64,000 nucleotides of DNA. Source: Theropithecus gelada (Eukaryota; Chordata; Mammalia; Primates; Cercopithecidae). Where the stretch lies: the NCBI RefSeq assembly GCF_003255815.1, contig NC_037674.1, positions 18,928,856 to 18,992,855 of the forward strand. Reading direction: 5' to 3'. Positions 61,001 through 63,602 of the stretch are shown piece by piece (the stretch's first letter is position 1; each line of letters begins with the position of its first letter). Made by a program: the position numbers and the translations under genes. The notes under the pieces were generated by a model. The model ran no database searches. It had not been told where the DNA came from and was given only the letters and a program-made list of their open reading frames with translations.

Positions 61001-61889
61001 TCAGAAACTCAAGAACTTTCCACCAATATCACCCCCTTCTGGGAACACTGTCTTATCTTCTTAGGGCACAGAGTTTCTTGCCAGGACTCTGGACCTATGG
61101 GATAAAGGGTGCCTCCTAACTTTGATCTAGGTTGGGGCACAGCTAGGGATTCCAACTGCCTACAGAATAGGAGCCTTTCCACAATAGGAAATACGTGCTC
61201 AAGCAGGAGAGCTAGAGAACCAACAACCATGAGACAACAGGAAGATCCTAAGGGCAGGGGTTTTTTTTTTTTTTTTTTTTTTGAGACGGAGTCTCACTCT
61301 GTCGCCCAGGCTGGAGTGCAGTGGCATGATTTCTGCTCACTGCAACCTCCAACTCTTGGGCTCAAGTGATTCTCCTGCCTCAGCCTCCCCAGTAGGTGGG
61401 ATTACAGGCACCCACCACCATGCCCAGCTAATTTTTGTATTTTTAGTAGAGACAGGGTTTCACCATGTTGGACAGGCTGGTTTCGAACTCCTGACCTCAA
61501 ATGATCCAGCTGCCTTGGCCTCCCAAAGTGTTGGGATTACCCACACCTGGCCAGGGCAGGGGTTTCTAAGAGAGGCAACCTAACCAATCTCTACTGCCCC
61601 TCCCCTAAACCAGGATAGGGCCTGTTTATGACAGGGAGTCTATGCATTTGGAAAGAACAGAGAGGTATCTCCAACCAATAGAATCTTAATTCTCGAGGAC
61701 AGAGGCTCCAACACCAAGTTATATCATTTTCCCCATTCTTACCACTTCATCCTCCTCGTCCTCAAGGAGCTCGCTGTCACTCTCTTCTGGCCTCATGCCT
61801 ATTCCACGGGTGCCCAGCCCCTCATCTCCAGCTCCAAGGAAGAAGTGGGCAGTGGTACTCTCGCCCTCACTGGCCGTCAATGACCACAT
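9683..61889 (-). CDS. PPIP5K1: Diphosphoinositol pentakisphosphate kinase 1, complete coding region (29 exons)
   Basis: PPIP5K1 (VIP1 homologue) is a cytosolic bifunctional enzyme. An N-terminal ATP-grasp kinase phosphorylates the 1-position of InsP6 and 5-InsP7 to give 1-InsP7 and InsP8, and a histidine-acid-phosphatase-like domain removes the same phosphate. Transcript order: 61743-61889, 60786-60981, 60243-60333, 59945-60030, 59476-59630, 59232-59333, 58602-58763, 58377-58498, 56513-56614, 55262-55348, 55068-55143, 54817-54926, 54648-54730, 54306-54437, 54027-54148, 53575-53757, 51434-51575, 51021-51244, 50569-50696, 50246-50360, 49969-50076, 48923-49039, 48618-48782, 45666-45756, 42062-42187, 41298-41360, 35968-36105, 14320-14433, 9683-10497. 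All joins keep phase. The total is 4302 nt including the stop, or 1433 residues, the length I recall for the human protein. By count, the catalytic kinase Asp is D332 (CDVNG) and the phosphatase RHG is R399-H400, as in the human literature. Confidence 0.96.
10124..10224 (-). repeat. In-frame 63-nt-spaced repeat in PPIP5K1 last exon
   Basis: 38 identical nucleotides at 10124-10161 and 10187-10224 (offset 63 nt, 21 codons), encoding the SQPCQEVPDIS unit twice within a longer array of degenerate copies. Confidence 0.93.
10498..11155 (-). other. PPIP5K1 intron, unique sequence
   Basis: About 650 bases of non-repetitive intron upstream of the last exon; nothing further recognised. Confidence 0.6.
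11156..11460 (+). mobile_element. Alu
   Basis: Full dimeric Alu from 'ggctgggtgcggtggctcacgcc' to a poly(A) tail. Confidence 0.94.
11461..12076 (-). other. PPIP5K1 intron, unique sequence
   Basis: Non-repetitive AT-rich intron sequence; no exon-like block found. Confidence 0.55.
12077..12402 (+). mobile_element. Alu
   Basis: From 'aggggccgggggcagtggctc' with a long internal A-run and an (AAT)n tail. Confidence 0.93.
12427..12710 (+). mobile_element. Alu with small internal deletion
   Basis: Starts 'ggccaggtgcggtggctc'; lacks part of the left arm after 'agcactttgag' and ends in poly(A). Confidence 0.9.
12711..13505 (-). other. PPIP5K1 intron, unique sequence
   Basis: About 800 bases without recognisable repeats. 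Short open frames have no convincing homology. Confidence 0.55.
13508..13815 (-). mobile_element. Alu with (TGTT)n head
   Basis: A (TTTG)n tract (13508-13530, the tail of the element) followed by antisense Alu ending 'ccactgggcccggcc'; its sequence is close to AluY/Sx. Confidence 0.92.
13945..14076 (+). mobile_element. Alu right-arm fragment
   Basis: 'taatcccagctactcaggagg' through poly(A) only; the left arm is missing. Confidence 0.85.
14320..14433 (-). CDS. PPIP5K1: PPIP5K1 coding exon (residues ~1125-1163)
   Basis: Minus-strand acceptor 'cctacctcctttccag' and donor GTAAGT. It encodes ALFDSMHSSQASDNPF and HSPPLQLQQRSEKPPW of the Ser/Pro-rich tail. It is separated from the preceding exon by a 21.5-kb intron filled with repeats. 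Confidence 0.94.
14820..15122 (+). mobile_element. Alu
   Basis: 'ggctggatgcagtggctcatg' to an (AAT)n tail. Confidence 0.93.
15138..15765 (+). mobile_element. Nested pair: Alu split by a second Alu
   Basis: The outer Alu left arm (15138-15280) stops in its 'taaaaatataaaaatta' linker and resumes at about 15586 with 'attagctgggtgtggtgg'. The inner Alu occupies about 15281-15585, starting 'ggccaggcgcagtggctc'. The duplicated 'aaaaatta' is a plausible target-site duplication. Confidence 0.85.
16015..16318 (-). mobile_element. AluY, Old World monkey type
   Basis: Antisense, very close to AluY consensus, with 'gcccgccacctcgcccggctagctttttg' and 'cagtggccggatctcagctc' variants shared with the other young copies in this window. 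Confidence 0.85.
16332..16815 (-). mobile_element. Two overlapping antisense Alus (one inserted in the other)
   Basis: 16332-16579 is an Alu ending 'gcgcctggcc' that abuts, mid-element, 'agctcactgcagtctttacctc...' (16580-16815). This suggests insertion or recombination within an older Alu. Confidence 0.8.
16832..17150 (+). mobile_element. Alu
   Basis: 'ggccaggcatggtggctcatgcc' to an A/G-rich tail. Confidence 0.93.
17151..17685 (-). other. PPIP5K1 intron, no recognised repeat or exon
   Basis: About 530 bases of AT-rich intron. It may be more of the old L1 but I could not align it by eye. Confidence 0.4.
17690..17985 (-). mobile_element. Alu
   Basis: 'ggggagacagagtcttcctctg' to 'ccacctcacccagc'; old, divergent copy. 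Confidence 0.9.
18039..18056. repeat. (GT)n microsatellite
   Basis: Short run of GT dinucleotides just before an antisense Alu. Confidence 0.85.
18062..18320 (-). mobile_element. Alu, AluJ-like
   Basis: Divergent antisense Alu with 'agagacagggtcttactctatc', ending abruptly after 'tcctgagtagct'. Confidence 0.85.
19437..19697 (-). mobile_element. Alu with internal deletion
   Basis: Antisense Alu missing about 30 nt after 'ggctcactgc'; ends 'taccatgcctggcc'. Confidence 0.92.
20007..20565 (+). mobile_element. Alu interrupted by a 5'-truncated AluY
   Basis: The outer old Alu is 20007-20150 plus 20381-20565. The inner copy starts at 20151 with 'ggatcacgaggtcaggagatc', so it lacks about the first 55 bases, and ends in poly(A) near 20378. 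'aaaaattagctgggt' flanks it on both sides as target-site duplication. The inner copy carries the monkey AluY variants. Confidence 0.88.
20634..20925 (+). mobile_element. Alu (AluY/Sx-like)
   Basis: 'ggccaggcacggtggctcacgcc' to 'ctgtctcgaaaaag'; interrupts the old L1. Confidence 0.93.
21023..21322 (+). mobile_element. AluY, Old World monkey type
   Basis: Near-consensus full-length copy from 'ggccgggcgcggtggctcc' with 'gcgaggtggcgggcgcctgtag' and 'gagctgagatccggccactgc'. 'aacaatg' occurs at both ends (short target-site duplication), and the L1 text continues across it. Confidence 0.9.
21505..21665 (-). mobile_element. Alu monomer-like fragment
   Basis: Divergent single-arm antisense Alu with a poly(T) head. 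Confidence 0.75.
21841..22135 (-). mobile_element. AluY, Old World monkey type, with 15-bp target-site duplication
   Basis: Near-consensus antisense AluY inserted into the L1 3' end. 'aaagttaaccatctt' is present at 21826-21840 and again at 22136-22150. The clean duplication and low divergence point to a recent insertion. Confidence 0.95.
22655..22920 (-). mobile_element. Alu, AluJ-like
   Basis: Divergent antisense Alu inside the L1. Confidence 0.88.
22982..23305 (-). mobile_element. Alu with (TTTTG)n head
   Basis: A (TTTTG)n pentanucleotide tract (22982-23018) followed by antisense Alu to 'ccaccatgcccagc'. Confidence 0.92.
23385..23688 (-). mobile_element. Alu
   Basis: Full antisense Alu from 'tttttgagacagactctagc' to 'cactgtgcctggcc'. 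Confidence 0.93.
24745..25155 (-). mobile_element. Alu fragment plus full Alu
   Basis: A short Alu piece (24745-24835) abuts a full antisense Alu (24836-25155). Confidence 0.88.
24990..25034. repeat. (ATT)n microsatellite inside an Alu
   Basis: About 15 ATT triplets replacing the middle A-rich linker of the antisense Alu. Confidence 0.95.
25165..25690 (-). mobile_element. Alu fragment interrupted by AluY
   Basis: Divergent Alu 3' part (25165-25312), then a near-consensus Old World monkey AluY in antisense (about 25345-25637, with 'cctcgcccggctattttttt'), then 'ctcagcctcccaaagtgctgg' to 'gcacctggcc' (25638-25688). Confidence 0.82.
25857..26135 (+). mobile_element. Alu
   Basis: 'aggccagacaccgtggctcatg' to 'ccctgtcttaaaaaaa'. 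Confidence 0.9.
26175..26465 (+). mobile_element. Alu, AluJ-like
   Basis: Divergent, 'gcctgggcagtggcttatgcc' to 'ctatctcagcaaaaa'. Confidence 0.88.
26466..26588 (-). mobile_element. Alu fragment
   Basis: Antisense left-arm piece from 'gaaatgaggtcttgctatg' to 'gagcctggcc'. Confidence 0.78.
26610..26935 (-). mobile_element. Alu with T/C-rich head
   Basis: (TTTTTTC)n head, then divergent antisense Alu to 'ctgcgcccagtc'. Confidence 0.88.
27730..28030 (+). mobile_element. Alu
   Basis: 'ggctgggcgcactggctcacacc' to poly(A); splits the L1 reverse-transcriptase region. Confidence 0.93.
28046..28270 (-). pseudogene. Decayed L1 ORF2 (reverse transcriptase) fragment
   Basis: The longest surviving reading frame of the L1 on the minus strand. 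IRNKSRDVAIDFEDIKRII, REYYEQLYANKLDKL and EMDEFLETH resemble the L1 ORF2 segment just before the reverse-transcriptase core. Stops and frameshifts occur on both sides. Confidence 0.75.
28408..28715 (-). mobile_element. Alu
   Basis: Poly(T) head and full antisense Alu. Confidence 0.93.
28797..29115 (-). mobile_element. Alu, old
   Basis: T/C-rich head and divergent antisense Alu to 'cacctggcc'. Confidence 0.9.
29279..29577 (+). mobile_element. Alu with deletions
   Basis: 'ggctgggcacagtggctcatg' to 'ctcaaaaaaaag'; linker and part of the right arm shortened. Confidence 0.9.
29613..29912 (+). mobile_element. Alu
   Basis: 'ggaggccaggcgtggtagctc' to 'tctcaaaaaaataaaaagg'. Confidence 0.92.
30192..30480 (-). 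mobile_element. Alu, AluJ-like
   Basis: Divergent antisense Alu ending in 'ccaaagtgctgggat'. Confidence 0.87.
30494..30790 (-). mobile_element. Alu
   Basis: Full antisense Alu to 'ccaccacacccggcc'. Confidence 0.94.
30845..31005 (+). mobile_element. Alu with large internal deletion
   Basis: Only the first ~40 nt and the right arm remain, with an (AAAT)n-like tail. Confidence 0.82.
31170..31305 (-). mobile_element. Alu fragment
   Basis: Antisense fragment from 'aaagagacagggtcttgc' to 'tgcacccagc'. Confidence 0.78.
31446..31650 (-). other. PPIP5K1 intron, AT-rich, unassigned
   Basis: Short CA run (31470-31486) and a 'ataattataattgatattataattataatt' near-palindrome (31590-31620). Not assigned to a repeat family. 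Confidence 0.4.
31655..31935 (-). mobile_element. Alu
   Basis: Antisense Alu from 'tttttgagacagagtttcgc' to 'catgcccagg'. Confidence 0.93.
32080..32372 (-). mobile_element. Alu
   Basis: Antisense Alu, 'tttttaagacaaggtctcag' to 'caagactggc'. Confidence 0.92.
32390..32686 (-). mobile_element. Alu
   Basis: Antisense Alu, 'tttagagatagagtctcac' to 'ccgcgcctggcc'. Confidence 0.93.
32818..33125 (+). mobile_element. Alu
   Basis: 'gggccgggcgtggtggctc' to an A/G-rich tail. 'aagtgcatt' sits on each side (about 32807 and 33122) and again after the next Alu. Confidence 0.93.
33132..33342 (+). mobile_element. Alu with right-arm deletion
   Basis: 'tggccgggtgtggtggccc' to poly(A). About 90 nt of the right arm are missing between 'tggacatggtgg' and 'cactccagcctgg'. 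Confidence 0.9.
33343..33784 (-). other. PPIP5K1 intron, mostly unique
   Basis: About 440 bases without a confident repeat assignment. Confidence 0.45.
33940..34232 (+). mobile_element. Alu
   Basis: 'tggatgggtgtggtggctc' to 'ctgtctcaaaaaaa'; 'agtctttct' flanks it on both sides as target-site duplication. Confidence 0.93.
34243..34345 (+). mobile_element. Alu-like fragment
   Basis: Divergent left-arm remnant 'catacttgtaacgccagtgc...cccaggagttcccgactgcagtg'. Confidence 0.55.
34440..35040 (-). mobile_element. Old Alu split by a younger Alu
   Basis: The outer AluJ-like element is 34440-34650 plus 34946-35040; the inner antisense AluS/Y is about 34652-34943. The junction repeats 'gaggctagtc' / 'caggctagtc', consistent with a target-site duplication. 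Confidence 0.85.
35190..35835 (-). mobile_element. Cluster of antisense Alus
   Basis: A left-arm Alu (35190-35367), a (TTTTTTG)n tract (35367-35412), a full Alu (35412-35694), then the remaining part of another Alu (35697-35830). Confidence 0.86.
35968..36105 (-). CDS. PPIP5K1: PPIP5K1 coding exon (residues ~1079-1125)
   Basis: Minus-strand acceptor ends 'ctttttcaaacag'-like sequence just after 36105; donor GTATGG. It encodes FEGCSMVPTIYPLETLHNAL and VSEFLSRVCQRHTDAQAQAS, a conserved block in PPIP5K1/2 C-terminal tails. Confidence 0.95.
36106..37589 (-). other. PPIP5K1 intron, unique and Alu-free
   Basis: Non-repetitive intron; nothing recognised beyond the candidate exon just upstream on the minus strand. 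Confidence 0.6.
37590..37772 (-). CDS. Candidate alternative PPIP5K1 exon, 61 codons, unrecognised
   Basis: On the minus strand a good acceptor (pyrimidine-rich, 'cctcaccccctccag') leads into 183 open nucleotides with GC-rich, coding-like codons. The product includes ELLDDQHPVVRLLRSFSSD and HHLHQCSYHLRLFRNWLRSG. The possible donor (acg|GTACCC) is weak. Splicing it between the 41298-41360 and 35968-36105 exons keeps the frame exactly (phase 1 in, phase 1 out). I do not recall this segment in the human reference protein. It could be a cassette exon, a lineage-specific or decaying exon, or chance. Confidence 0.4.
37773..41297 (-). other. PPIP5K1 intron, unique and Alu-free
   Basis: About 3.5 kb without Alu or L1, with a short A-run at 38479-38495. 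No other phase-compatible exon seen. Possible remnant repeats were not recognised. Confidence 0.55.
41298..41360 (-). CDS. PPIP5K1: PPIP5K1 63-nt coding exon (residues ~1058-1079), skippable
   Basis: Minus-strand acceptor 'tcttttctccccag', donor GTACGT. It encodes ELLFVPAVKRFSVSFAKHPT. Its length is a multiple of three with the same phase at both ends, so skipping would leave the frame intact. Confidence 0.94.
41361..42061 (-). other. PPIP5K1 intron, unique
   Basis: 700 bases of unique intron; nothing recognised. Confidence 0.55.
42062..42187 (-). CDS. PPIP5K1: PPIP5K1 coding exon (residues ~1016-1058)
   Basis: Acceptor 'ccggccttgcag', donor GTATGT on the minus strand. Encodes SQCTGLFSTTVLGGSSSAPN and DYARSHGKKLPPASLKHRD. 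Confidence 0.95.
42188..42745 (-). other. PPIP5K1 intron, unique
   Basis: Unique intron sequence; nothing recognised. Confidence 0.5.
42748..43023 (-). mobile_element. Alu, AluJ-like
   Basis: Antisense, 'ttttttaagacaggatctaattctg' to 'gtgagccacagccccctgtc'. Confidence 0.88.
43030..43205. repeat. Ancient MIR-like repeat
   Basis: 'cagatgaggaaacc'-type core ('ttttagagatgaggaaaccgagatcc') followed by 'caaggtcacatag' and 'ccaggtctcctgactctga', the usual antisense MIR-like text, strongly diverged. Confidence 0.55.
43206..44290 (-). other. PPIP5K1 intron, unique
   Basis: About 1.1 kb without recognised repeat or exon. Confidence 0.5.
44297..44625 (-). mobile_element. Alu with T/G-rich head
   Basis: (TTTTG)n-like head (44297-44340), then antisense Alu to 'ctgcgcctggcc'. 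Confidence 0.92.
44626..45665 (-). other. PPIP5K1 intron, unique
   Basis: About 1 kb of unique intron; no exon-like block. Confidence 0.5.
45666..45756 (-). CDS. PPIP5K1: PPIP5K1 coding exon (residues ~986-1016)
   Basis: Acceptor 'gagtcctttttctgcag', donor GTATGG on the minus strand. Encodes VLSETSSSRPGGYRLFSSSR and PPTEMKQSGL, a Ser-rich tail block conserved with PPIP5K2. Confidence 0.95.
46392..46541 (-). CDS. Probable alternative (cassette) PPIP5K1 exon, 50 codons
   Basis: Minus-strand acceptor 'ggtctgattgcag' and donor cag|GTGTCC flank 150 open nucleotides, phase 0 at both ends. It therefore inserts cleanly between residues ~985 and 986. The product holds VMNMQCTGNLDLIPLRGRRR with a five-Arg run followed by Ser (RRRRRSGD), then Pro/Ser/Thr-rich sequence. 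It is not in the 1433-residue reference form as I recall it. The basic run could act as a nuclear-localisation or phosphorylation-dependent docking site (inference). Confidence 0.6.
46542..47054 (-). other. PPIP5K1 intron, unique
   Basis: No recognised element apart from AT-rich sequence near 47.03-47.06 kb preceding an Alu fragment. Confidence 0.5.
47055..47185 (-). mobile_element. Alu monomer fragment
   Basis: Antisense single-arm piece, 'tttgtagagacaggatcttgcc' to 'ccacacccagc'. Confidence 0.78.
47186..48617 (-). other. PPIP5K1 intron, unique, with an ancient MIR-like stretch
   Basis: 48140-48300 ('gaggcttagagaagttaagg', 'gcaagtcacacagcttccaagtatcagactgggatt') resembles antisense MIR. 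The rest is unassigned. Confidence 0.5.
48618..48782 (-). CDS. PPIP5K1: PPIP5K1 coding exon (residues ~931-985)
   Basis: Acceptor 'ttgttttgtatag', donor GTAATG on the minus strand. Encodes NEEMKTNQGSMENLCPGKAS and the SPLIRNRKAGSME end. First exon of the disordered tail. The donor leads either to 45666-45756 or to the candidate cassette at 46392-46541. Confidence 0.95.
48923..49039 (-). CDS. PPIP5K1: PPIP5K1 coding exon (residues ~892-930)
   Basis: Acceptor 'ggtgatgccccatag', donor GTGGGT. Encodes DPLSEERFHVELHFSPGVKG, the end of the phosphatase-like domain (conserved ERFHVELHFSPG), and the start of the tail. Confidence 0.95.
49349..49662 (+). mobile_element. Alu
   Basis: 'ggccgggagcagtggctcac' to poly(A); 'aaaagtatc' flanks both ends (about 49336 and 49650) as target-site duplication. 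Confidence 0.94.
49969..50076 (-). CDS. PPIP5K1: PPIP5K1 coding exon (residues ~856-891)
   Basis: Acceptor 'gcatttggtag', donor GTGAGG. Encodes AISELNYMTQIVIMLYEDNT of the phosphatase-like domain. Confidence 0.95.
50246..50360 (-). CDS. PPIP5K1: PPIP5K1 coding exon (residues ~817-855)
   Basis: Acceptor 'agctgttatctcag', donor GTAAGG. Encodes TRLYFTSESHVHSLLSVFRY. The SHVHS histidines correspond to the second active-site region of histidine acid phosphatases in this family. Confidence 0.95.
50569..50696 (-). CDS. PPIP5K1: PPIP5K1 coding exon (residues ~775-817)
   Basis: Acceptor 'ctgtggcccctag', donor GTGAGG. Encodes EYGISREEKLEIAVGFCLPL and RTHEDESVNKLHPL. Confidence 0.95.
51021..51244 (-). 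CDS. PPIP5K1: PPIP5K1 coding exon (residues ~700-774)
   Basis: Acceptor 'gcctttcttccag', donor GTGTGT. Longest internal exon. Encodes YHSETLELMLQRWSKLERDF, DISKIPDIYDCVKYDVQHNG and LRLSKALADVVIPQ. Confidence 0.95.
51434..51575 (-). CDS. PPIP5K1: PPIP5K1 coding exon (residues ~653-700)
   Basis: Acceptor 'ctcaattcttcatag', donor GTGGGT. Encodes LAPTRSISLLNSMTIIQNPV and LIENLTHQIRERMQDP. Confidence 0.95.
51576..53574 (-). other. PPIP5K1 intron with MIR and a putative old LTR-like repeat
   Basis: 52510-52680 is a plus-sense MIR ('ttcctcatctgtaaaatgggaag'), and 53435-53525 looks like a MIR 3' end ('gtaaggattaaataatatgtg...gtgtctagcatgcagtaaat'). Between them, 52690-53430 ends in 'ttactacgttttggggtagtttattatgcaacaatggataactga', a text typical of old interspersed repeats, possibly inserted in the MIR. 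The rest is unique. Confidence 0.5.
53575..53757 (-). CDS. PPIP5K1: PPIP5K1 coding exon (residues ~592-652)
   Basis: Acceptor 'tgctttctctttag', donor GTCAGG. Encodes [40 protein letters not shown] and GPEDYDQ. In-frame 183 nt, phase 0 at both ends. Confidence 0.95.
54027..54148 (-). CDS. PPIP5K1: PPIP5K1 coding exon (residues ~551-591)
   Basis: Acceptor 'gctttgtccccag', donor GTGCAT. Encodes [20 protein letters not shown] and QMTAAAFAK, the core of the phosphatase-like fold. Confidence 0.95.
54306..54437 (-). CDS. PPIP5K1: PPIP5K1 coding exon (residues ~507-551)
   Basis: Acceptor 'cttattccctcag', donor GTGAGT. Encodes [20 protein letters not shown], the family's conserved WGGELTP...G..QAEELG motif of histidine phosphatases. 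Confidence 0.95.
54648..54730 (-). CDS. PPIP5K1: PPIP5K1 coding exon (residues ~479-507)
   Basis: Acceptor 'actttatcctgcag', donor GTAAGA. Encodes YGHFSGINRKVQLTYYPHGV and KASNEGQ. Confidence 0.95.
54817..54926 (-). CDS. PPIP5K1: PPIP5K1 coding exon (residues ~443-479)
   Basis: Acceptor 'cctcatttcctctag', donor GTGAGA. Encodes EVLDITRLLLAELEKEPGGE and KLEQLKSVLEM. Confidence 0.95.
55068..55143 (-). CDS. PPIP5K1: PPIP5K1 coding exon (residues ~417-442)
   Basis: Acceptor 'ctcattatttcttcag', donor GTAAGG. Encodes FFALFEKHGGYKTGKLKLKR and PEQLQ. Confidence 0.95.
55262..55348 (-). CDS. PPIP5K1: PPIP5K1 coding exon with phosphatase RHG motif (residues ~388-417)
   Basis: Acceptor 'aacatttatgatcttag', donor GTAGGA. 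Encodes MELRCVIAIIRHGDRTPKQK and MKMEVKHPR. RHGDRTP is the histidine-acid-phosphatase signature; by count it holds R399 and H400. Confidence 0.96.
55435..55745 (+). mobile_element. Alu, old
   Basis: 'ggctgagcagggctcatgcc' to a poly(A)/GAAA tail; divergent left arm. Confidence 0.88.
55793..56372 (+). mobile_element. Alu interrupted by AluY (Old World monkey type)
   Basis: The outer old Alu is 55793-55924 plus about 56240-56372. The inner AluY (about 55926-56239) runs from 'ggccgggcgcagtggctcaag' to an A/C-rich tail. 'aaacacaaaaat' precedes it and 'aacacaaaaatt' follows, a target-site duplication in the outer Alu's linker. Confidence 0.92.
56513..56614 (-). CDS. PPIP5K1: PPIP5K1 coding exon (residues ~354-388)
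   Basis: Acceptor 'tttgtttctctttctag', donor GTAAGC. Encodes TIMRELAPQFQIPWSIPTEA and EDIPIVPTTSGT, the linker between kinase and phosphatase domains. Confidence 0.95.
56868..57058. repeat. Compound (TA)n/(CA)n/(TG)n microsatellite
   Basis: About 190 nt of almost purely alternating purine-pyrimidine sequence with many self-complementary blocks (acacatatgtgt, tatacgtata), ending at an antisense Alu's poly(T). Confidence 0.95.
57056..57670 (-). mobile_element. Cluster of antisense Alus
   Basis: An Alu left part (57056-57215), a (TTTTG)n tract (57222-57240), a nearly full Alu (57240-57530), then a further Alu 3' part (57531-57666). The first and last pieces may be one older Alu split by the middle copy. 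Confidence 0.87.
57975..58268 (-). mobile_element. Alu
   Basis: (TTTA)n head (57954-57985), then antisense Alu to 'ccgcacctggcc'. Confidence 0.93.
58377..58498 (-). CDS. PPIP5K1: PPIP5K1 coding exon with kinase catalytic Asp (residues ~314-354)
   Basis: Acceptor 'cttttccttgcag', donor GTAAGA. Encodes TVCGFDLLRANGHSFVCDVN and KNSMKYYDDCAKILG. Counting from the start, the Asp of CDVNG is residue 332, the metal-binding residue of the ATP-grasp kinase reported for human PPIP5K1. Confidence 0.96.
58602..58763 (-). CDS. PPIP5K1: PPIP5K1 coding exon (residues ~260-313)
   Basis: Acceptor 'tgctatgtacctgcag', donor GTAGAG. Encodes [20 protein letters not shown] and YPVMLTAMEKLVARKVCVAF of the ATP-grasp kinase. 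162 nt, phase 0 at both ends. Confidence 0.95.
59232..59333 (-). CDS. PPIP5K1: PPIP5K1 coding exon (residues ~226-259)
   Basis: Acceptor 'tttctcttgaag', with unusual donor GTTATG. Encodes SRSSVYSPESSVRKTGSYIY and EEFMPTDGTDVK, part of the ATP/inositol-phosphate site. Confidence 0.95.
59476..59630 (-). CDS. PPIP5K1: PPIP5K1 coding exon (residues ~174-225)
   Basis: Acceptor 'acacccacctttcag', donor GTAGGG. Encodes VFPKPFVEKPVSAEDHNVYI and YYPSSAGGGSQRLFRK, the ATP-grasp nucleotide-binding strands. Confidence 0.95.
59945..60030 (-). CDS. PPIP5K1: PPIP5K1 coding exon (residues ~145-174)
   Basis: Acceptor 'ttatttgggggtgacag', donor GTGAGT. Encodes EVYRILQEEGIDLPRYAVLN and RDPARPD. Confidence 0.95.
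60243..60333 (-). CDS. PPIP5K1: PPIP5K1 coding exon (residues ~115-145)
   Basis: Acceptor 'gtctccattccag', donor GTATAA. Encodes FPLDKAVAYSKLRNPFLIND and LAMQYYIQD. Confidence 0.95.
60786..60981 (-). CDS. PPIP5K1: PPIP5K1 coding exon (residues ~50-115)
   Basis: Acceptor 'acttcctctctgtag', with unusual donor GTTGGG. Encodes IIVGICAMTKKSKSKPMTQI, YLTVIILGEDVILNEPVENW and CHCLISFHSKG, the start of the kinase fold. Confidence 0.95.
61260..61553 (-). mobile_element. Alu
   Basis: Long poly(T), then antisense Alu ending 'ccacacctggcc'; about 12 nt are missing near the 3' end. 'agggcaggggttt' flanks it at 61250 and 61554. Confidence 0.94.
61743..61889 (-). CDS. PPIP5K1: PPIP5K1 first coding exon (residues 1-49)
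   Basis: ATG at 61889-61887 on the minus strand, in a GGG-ATG-T context, with an in-frame TGA 21 nt upstream, so this start is favoured. Encodes MWSLTASEGESTTAHFFLG and an acidic run ESDSELLEDEEDE; donor GTAAGA. A possible acceptor 'gtgttccggcag' lies just 2 nt before the ATG, so the 5'UTR may be spliced. Confidence 0.94.
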
Positions 61890-62512
61890 CCCTGCCGGAA
61901 CACCCACTCATCCCGCTCTGCAGAGGGGGGTACCCCATCAGCTCAGAACCCAAGCCCCCTGGCAGTGGGTGGGGATGGGGATGGAGATGAAAAGCATAAG
62001 AGGGAACTATAAGGGGAAACAAAACAAAGCTATAGGAAGAAGGATCAACAAGAAAGGAGGCATATGGGCTATGACTTGAGATGCTAAAAGAGCCATAAAA
62101 GAAAAACCAAGGTATCCCTTTTCCTCCCTGCTCACCCCACCCCAACCAGTAAATTAGTAAGAGGATCAGATAATCAGCCCTTACAATGCCTGCATGTCCC
62201 TGATTTGGCCAGCAAGAAACATTAACTTCAGGCAGCAAATGGGAAAGGCAGGTCCTCAAGGAAGGCTACTGTTGAGTCCTACCAGAAGAGAAGGTTAGAG
62301 TGACATTTCAAACTTTGACTCATTCCACAATGTTCCTAGTCCTTTTCCACCTCCTCACAGTAGTGTTGAATTCAGTGATTTAATTCAAAGGCAGAGGAAT
62401 GAGAGAGCTCAGCTGCCTTTCCCCTTAAACCTCATCTTCATTCTCCCCAAAGATTCACTCAAAAATATTTATTGAGGGTCCCCTACATTCTAAGTATTAT
62501 ATCAGAACATTA
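61890..62512 (-). other. PPIP5K1 5' flank/intron, unique
   Basis: Upstream of the first coding exon. No CpG-rich promoter or recognisable non-coding exon; the transcription start is probably beyond the window. Confidence 0.45.
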
Positions 62513-62812
62513 AGGCCAGGCACACTGGCTTACACCTATAATTCCAGTGTTTTGGGAGGCTGAGGAGGATGGATCACTTGAGTCCAGGAGACCAGCCTGG
62601 GCAACATGTCAAAACCCAGTTTCTACAAAAAAATACAAAAATTAGGCAGGCATGGTGGTGCATGCCTGTAGTCCCAGCTACTTGGGAGGCTGAGGCAAGA
62701 GGATCATTTGAGCTCAGGATGTGGACATTGCAGTGAGCCGAGATCACGCCATTGCACTCCAGCCTGGGTGACAGAGTGAGACCCTCTCTCAAACCAAAAA
62801 TTAAAAAAATAA
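62513..62812 (+). mobile_element. Alu, old
   Basis: 'aaggccaggcacactggcttac' to 'ctctctcaaaccaaaaatt'. Confidence 0.9.
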
Positions 62813-62864
62813 TAAAACCCCCATGCTCTCTCTCTTTCATCTACTCCACCTTAAAAGACAGTTG

Positions 62865-63297
62865 CCCAGCCAGATGCCATGGTTCATCCCTATAATTCCA
62901 GTATTTTAGGAAGCTGAGGCAGGAGGATCGCTTGGGCTCAGGAGTTTGAGACCAGCCAGGGCAACATAGCAAGACCCCATCTCTACAAAAAAAAATTAAG
63001 GCTGCATGCAGGGGCTCATGCCTGTAATTCCAGCACTTTGGGAGGCTGAAACAGGATGACTGCTTGAGCCTAAGAGTTTGAGACCAGCCTGGGCAATATA
63101 GGGAGACAGGACCTATACAAAAGCTTCTTAAATTTGCCGGGCATGGTGGCACGTGCCTGTGGTCCCAGCTGCTTGGGAGGCTAAGCTGGGAGGATTGTTT
63201 AAGCCTAAAAGGTCGGGACTACAGTGAGCGGTGATTGTACTACTGCACTCCAGCCTGGGTAACGGAAAAAGACCCTGCTTCAAAAGAAAAAAATTTT
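62865..63297 (+). mobile_element. Old Alu left arm plus a second old Alu
   Basis: 62865-62998 is a left arm ending in an A-rich linker; 63000-63297 is a complete but divergent Alu 'ggctgcatgcaggggctcatg'. This may be an Alu-in-Alu insertion, with the right arm of the first at 63606-63775. Confidence 0.8.
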
Positions 63298-63299
63298 TT

Positions 63300-63602
63300 T
63301 TTCTTTTTTTCTTGAGACAGAGTCTCGCTCTGTCACCCAGGCTGGAGTGCAGTGGTGTGACCTCAGCTCACTGCAACCTCTGCCTTCCGAGTTTAAGCAA
63401 TTCTCCTGCCTCAGCCTCCCGAGTAGCTGAGACCACAAGCACACCACACCATGCCCGGCCAATTTTTTTGTACTTTACTTTATAGTAGAGATAGAGTTTC
63501 ACCATGCTGACCAGGCTGGTCTTAAACTCCTGACCTCATGATCCCCCCACCACAGACTCCCAAAGTGCTGGGATTACAGGCGTGAACTACCATACCCAGG
63601 CA
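63300..63602 (-). mobile_element. Alu
   Basis: T/C-rich head and antisense Alu to 'ccatacccaggc', directly facing the preceding plus-sense Alu tail to tail. Confidence 0.92.
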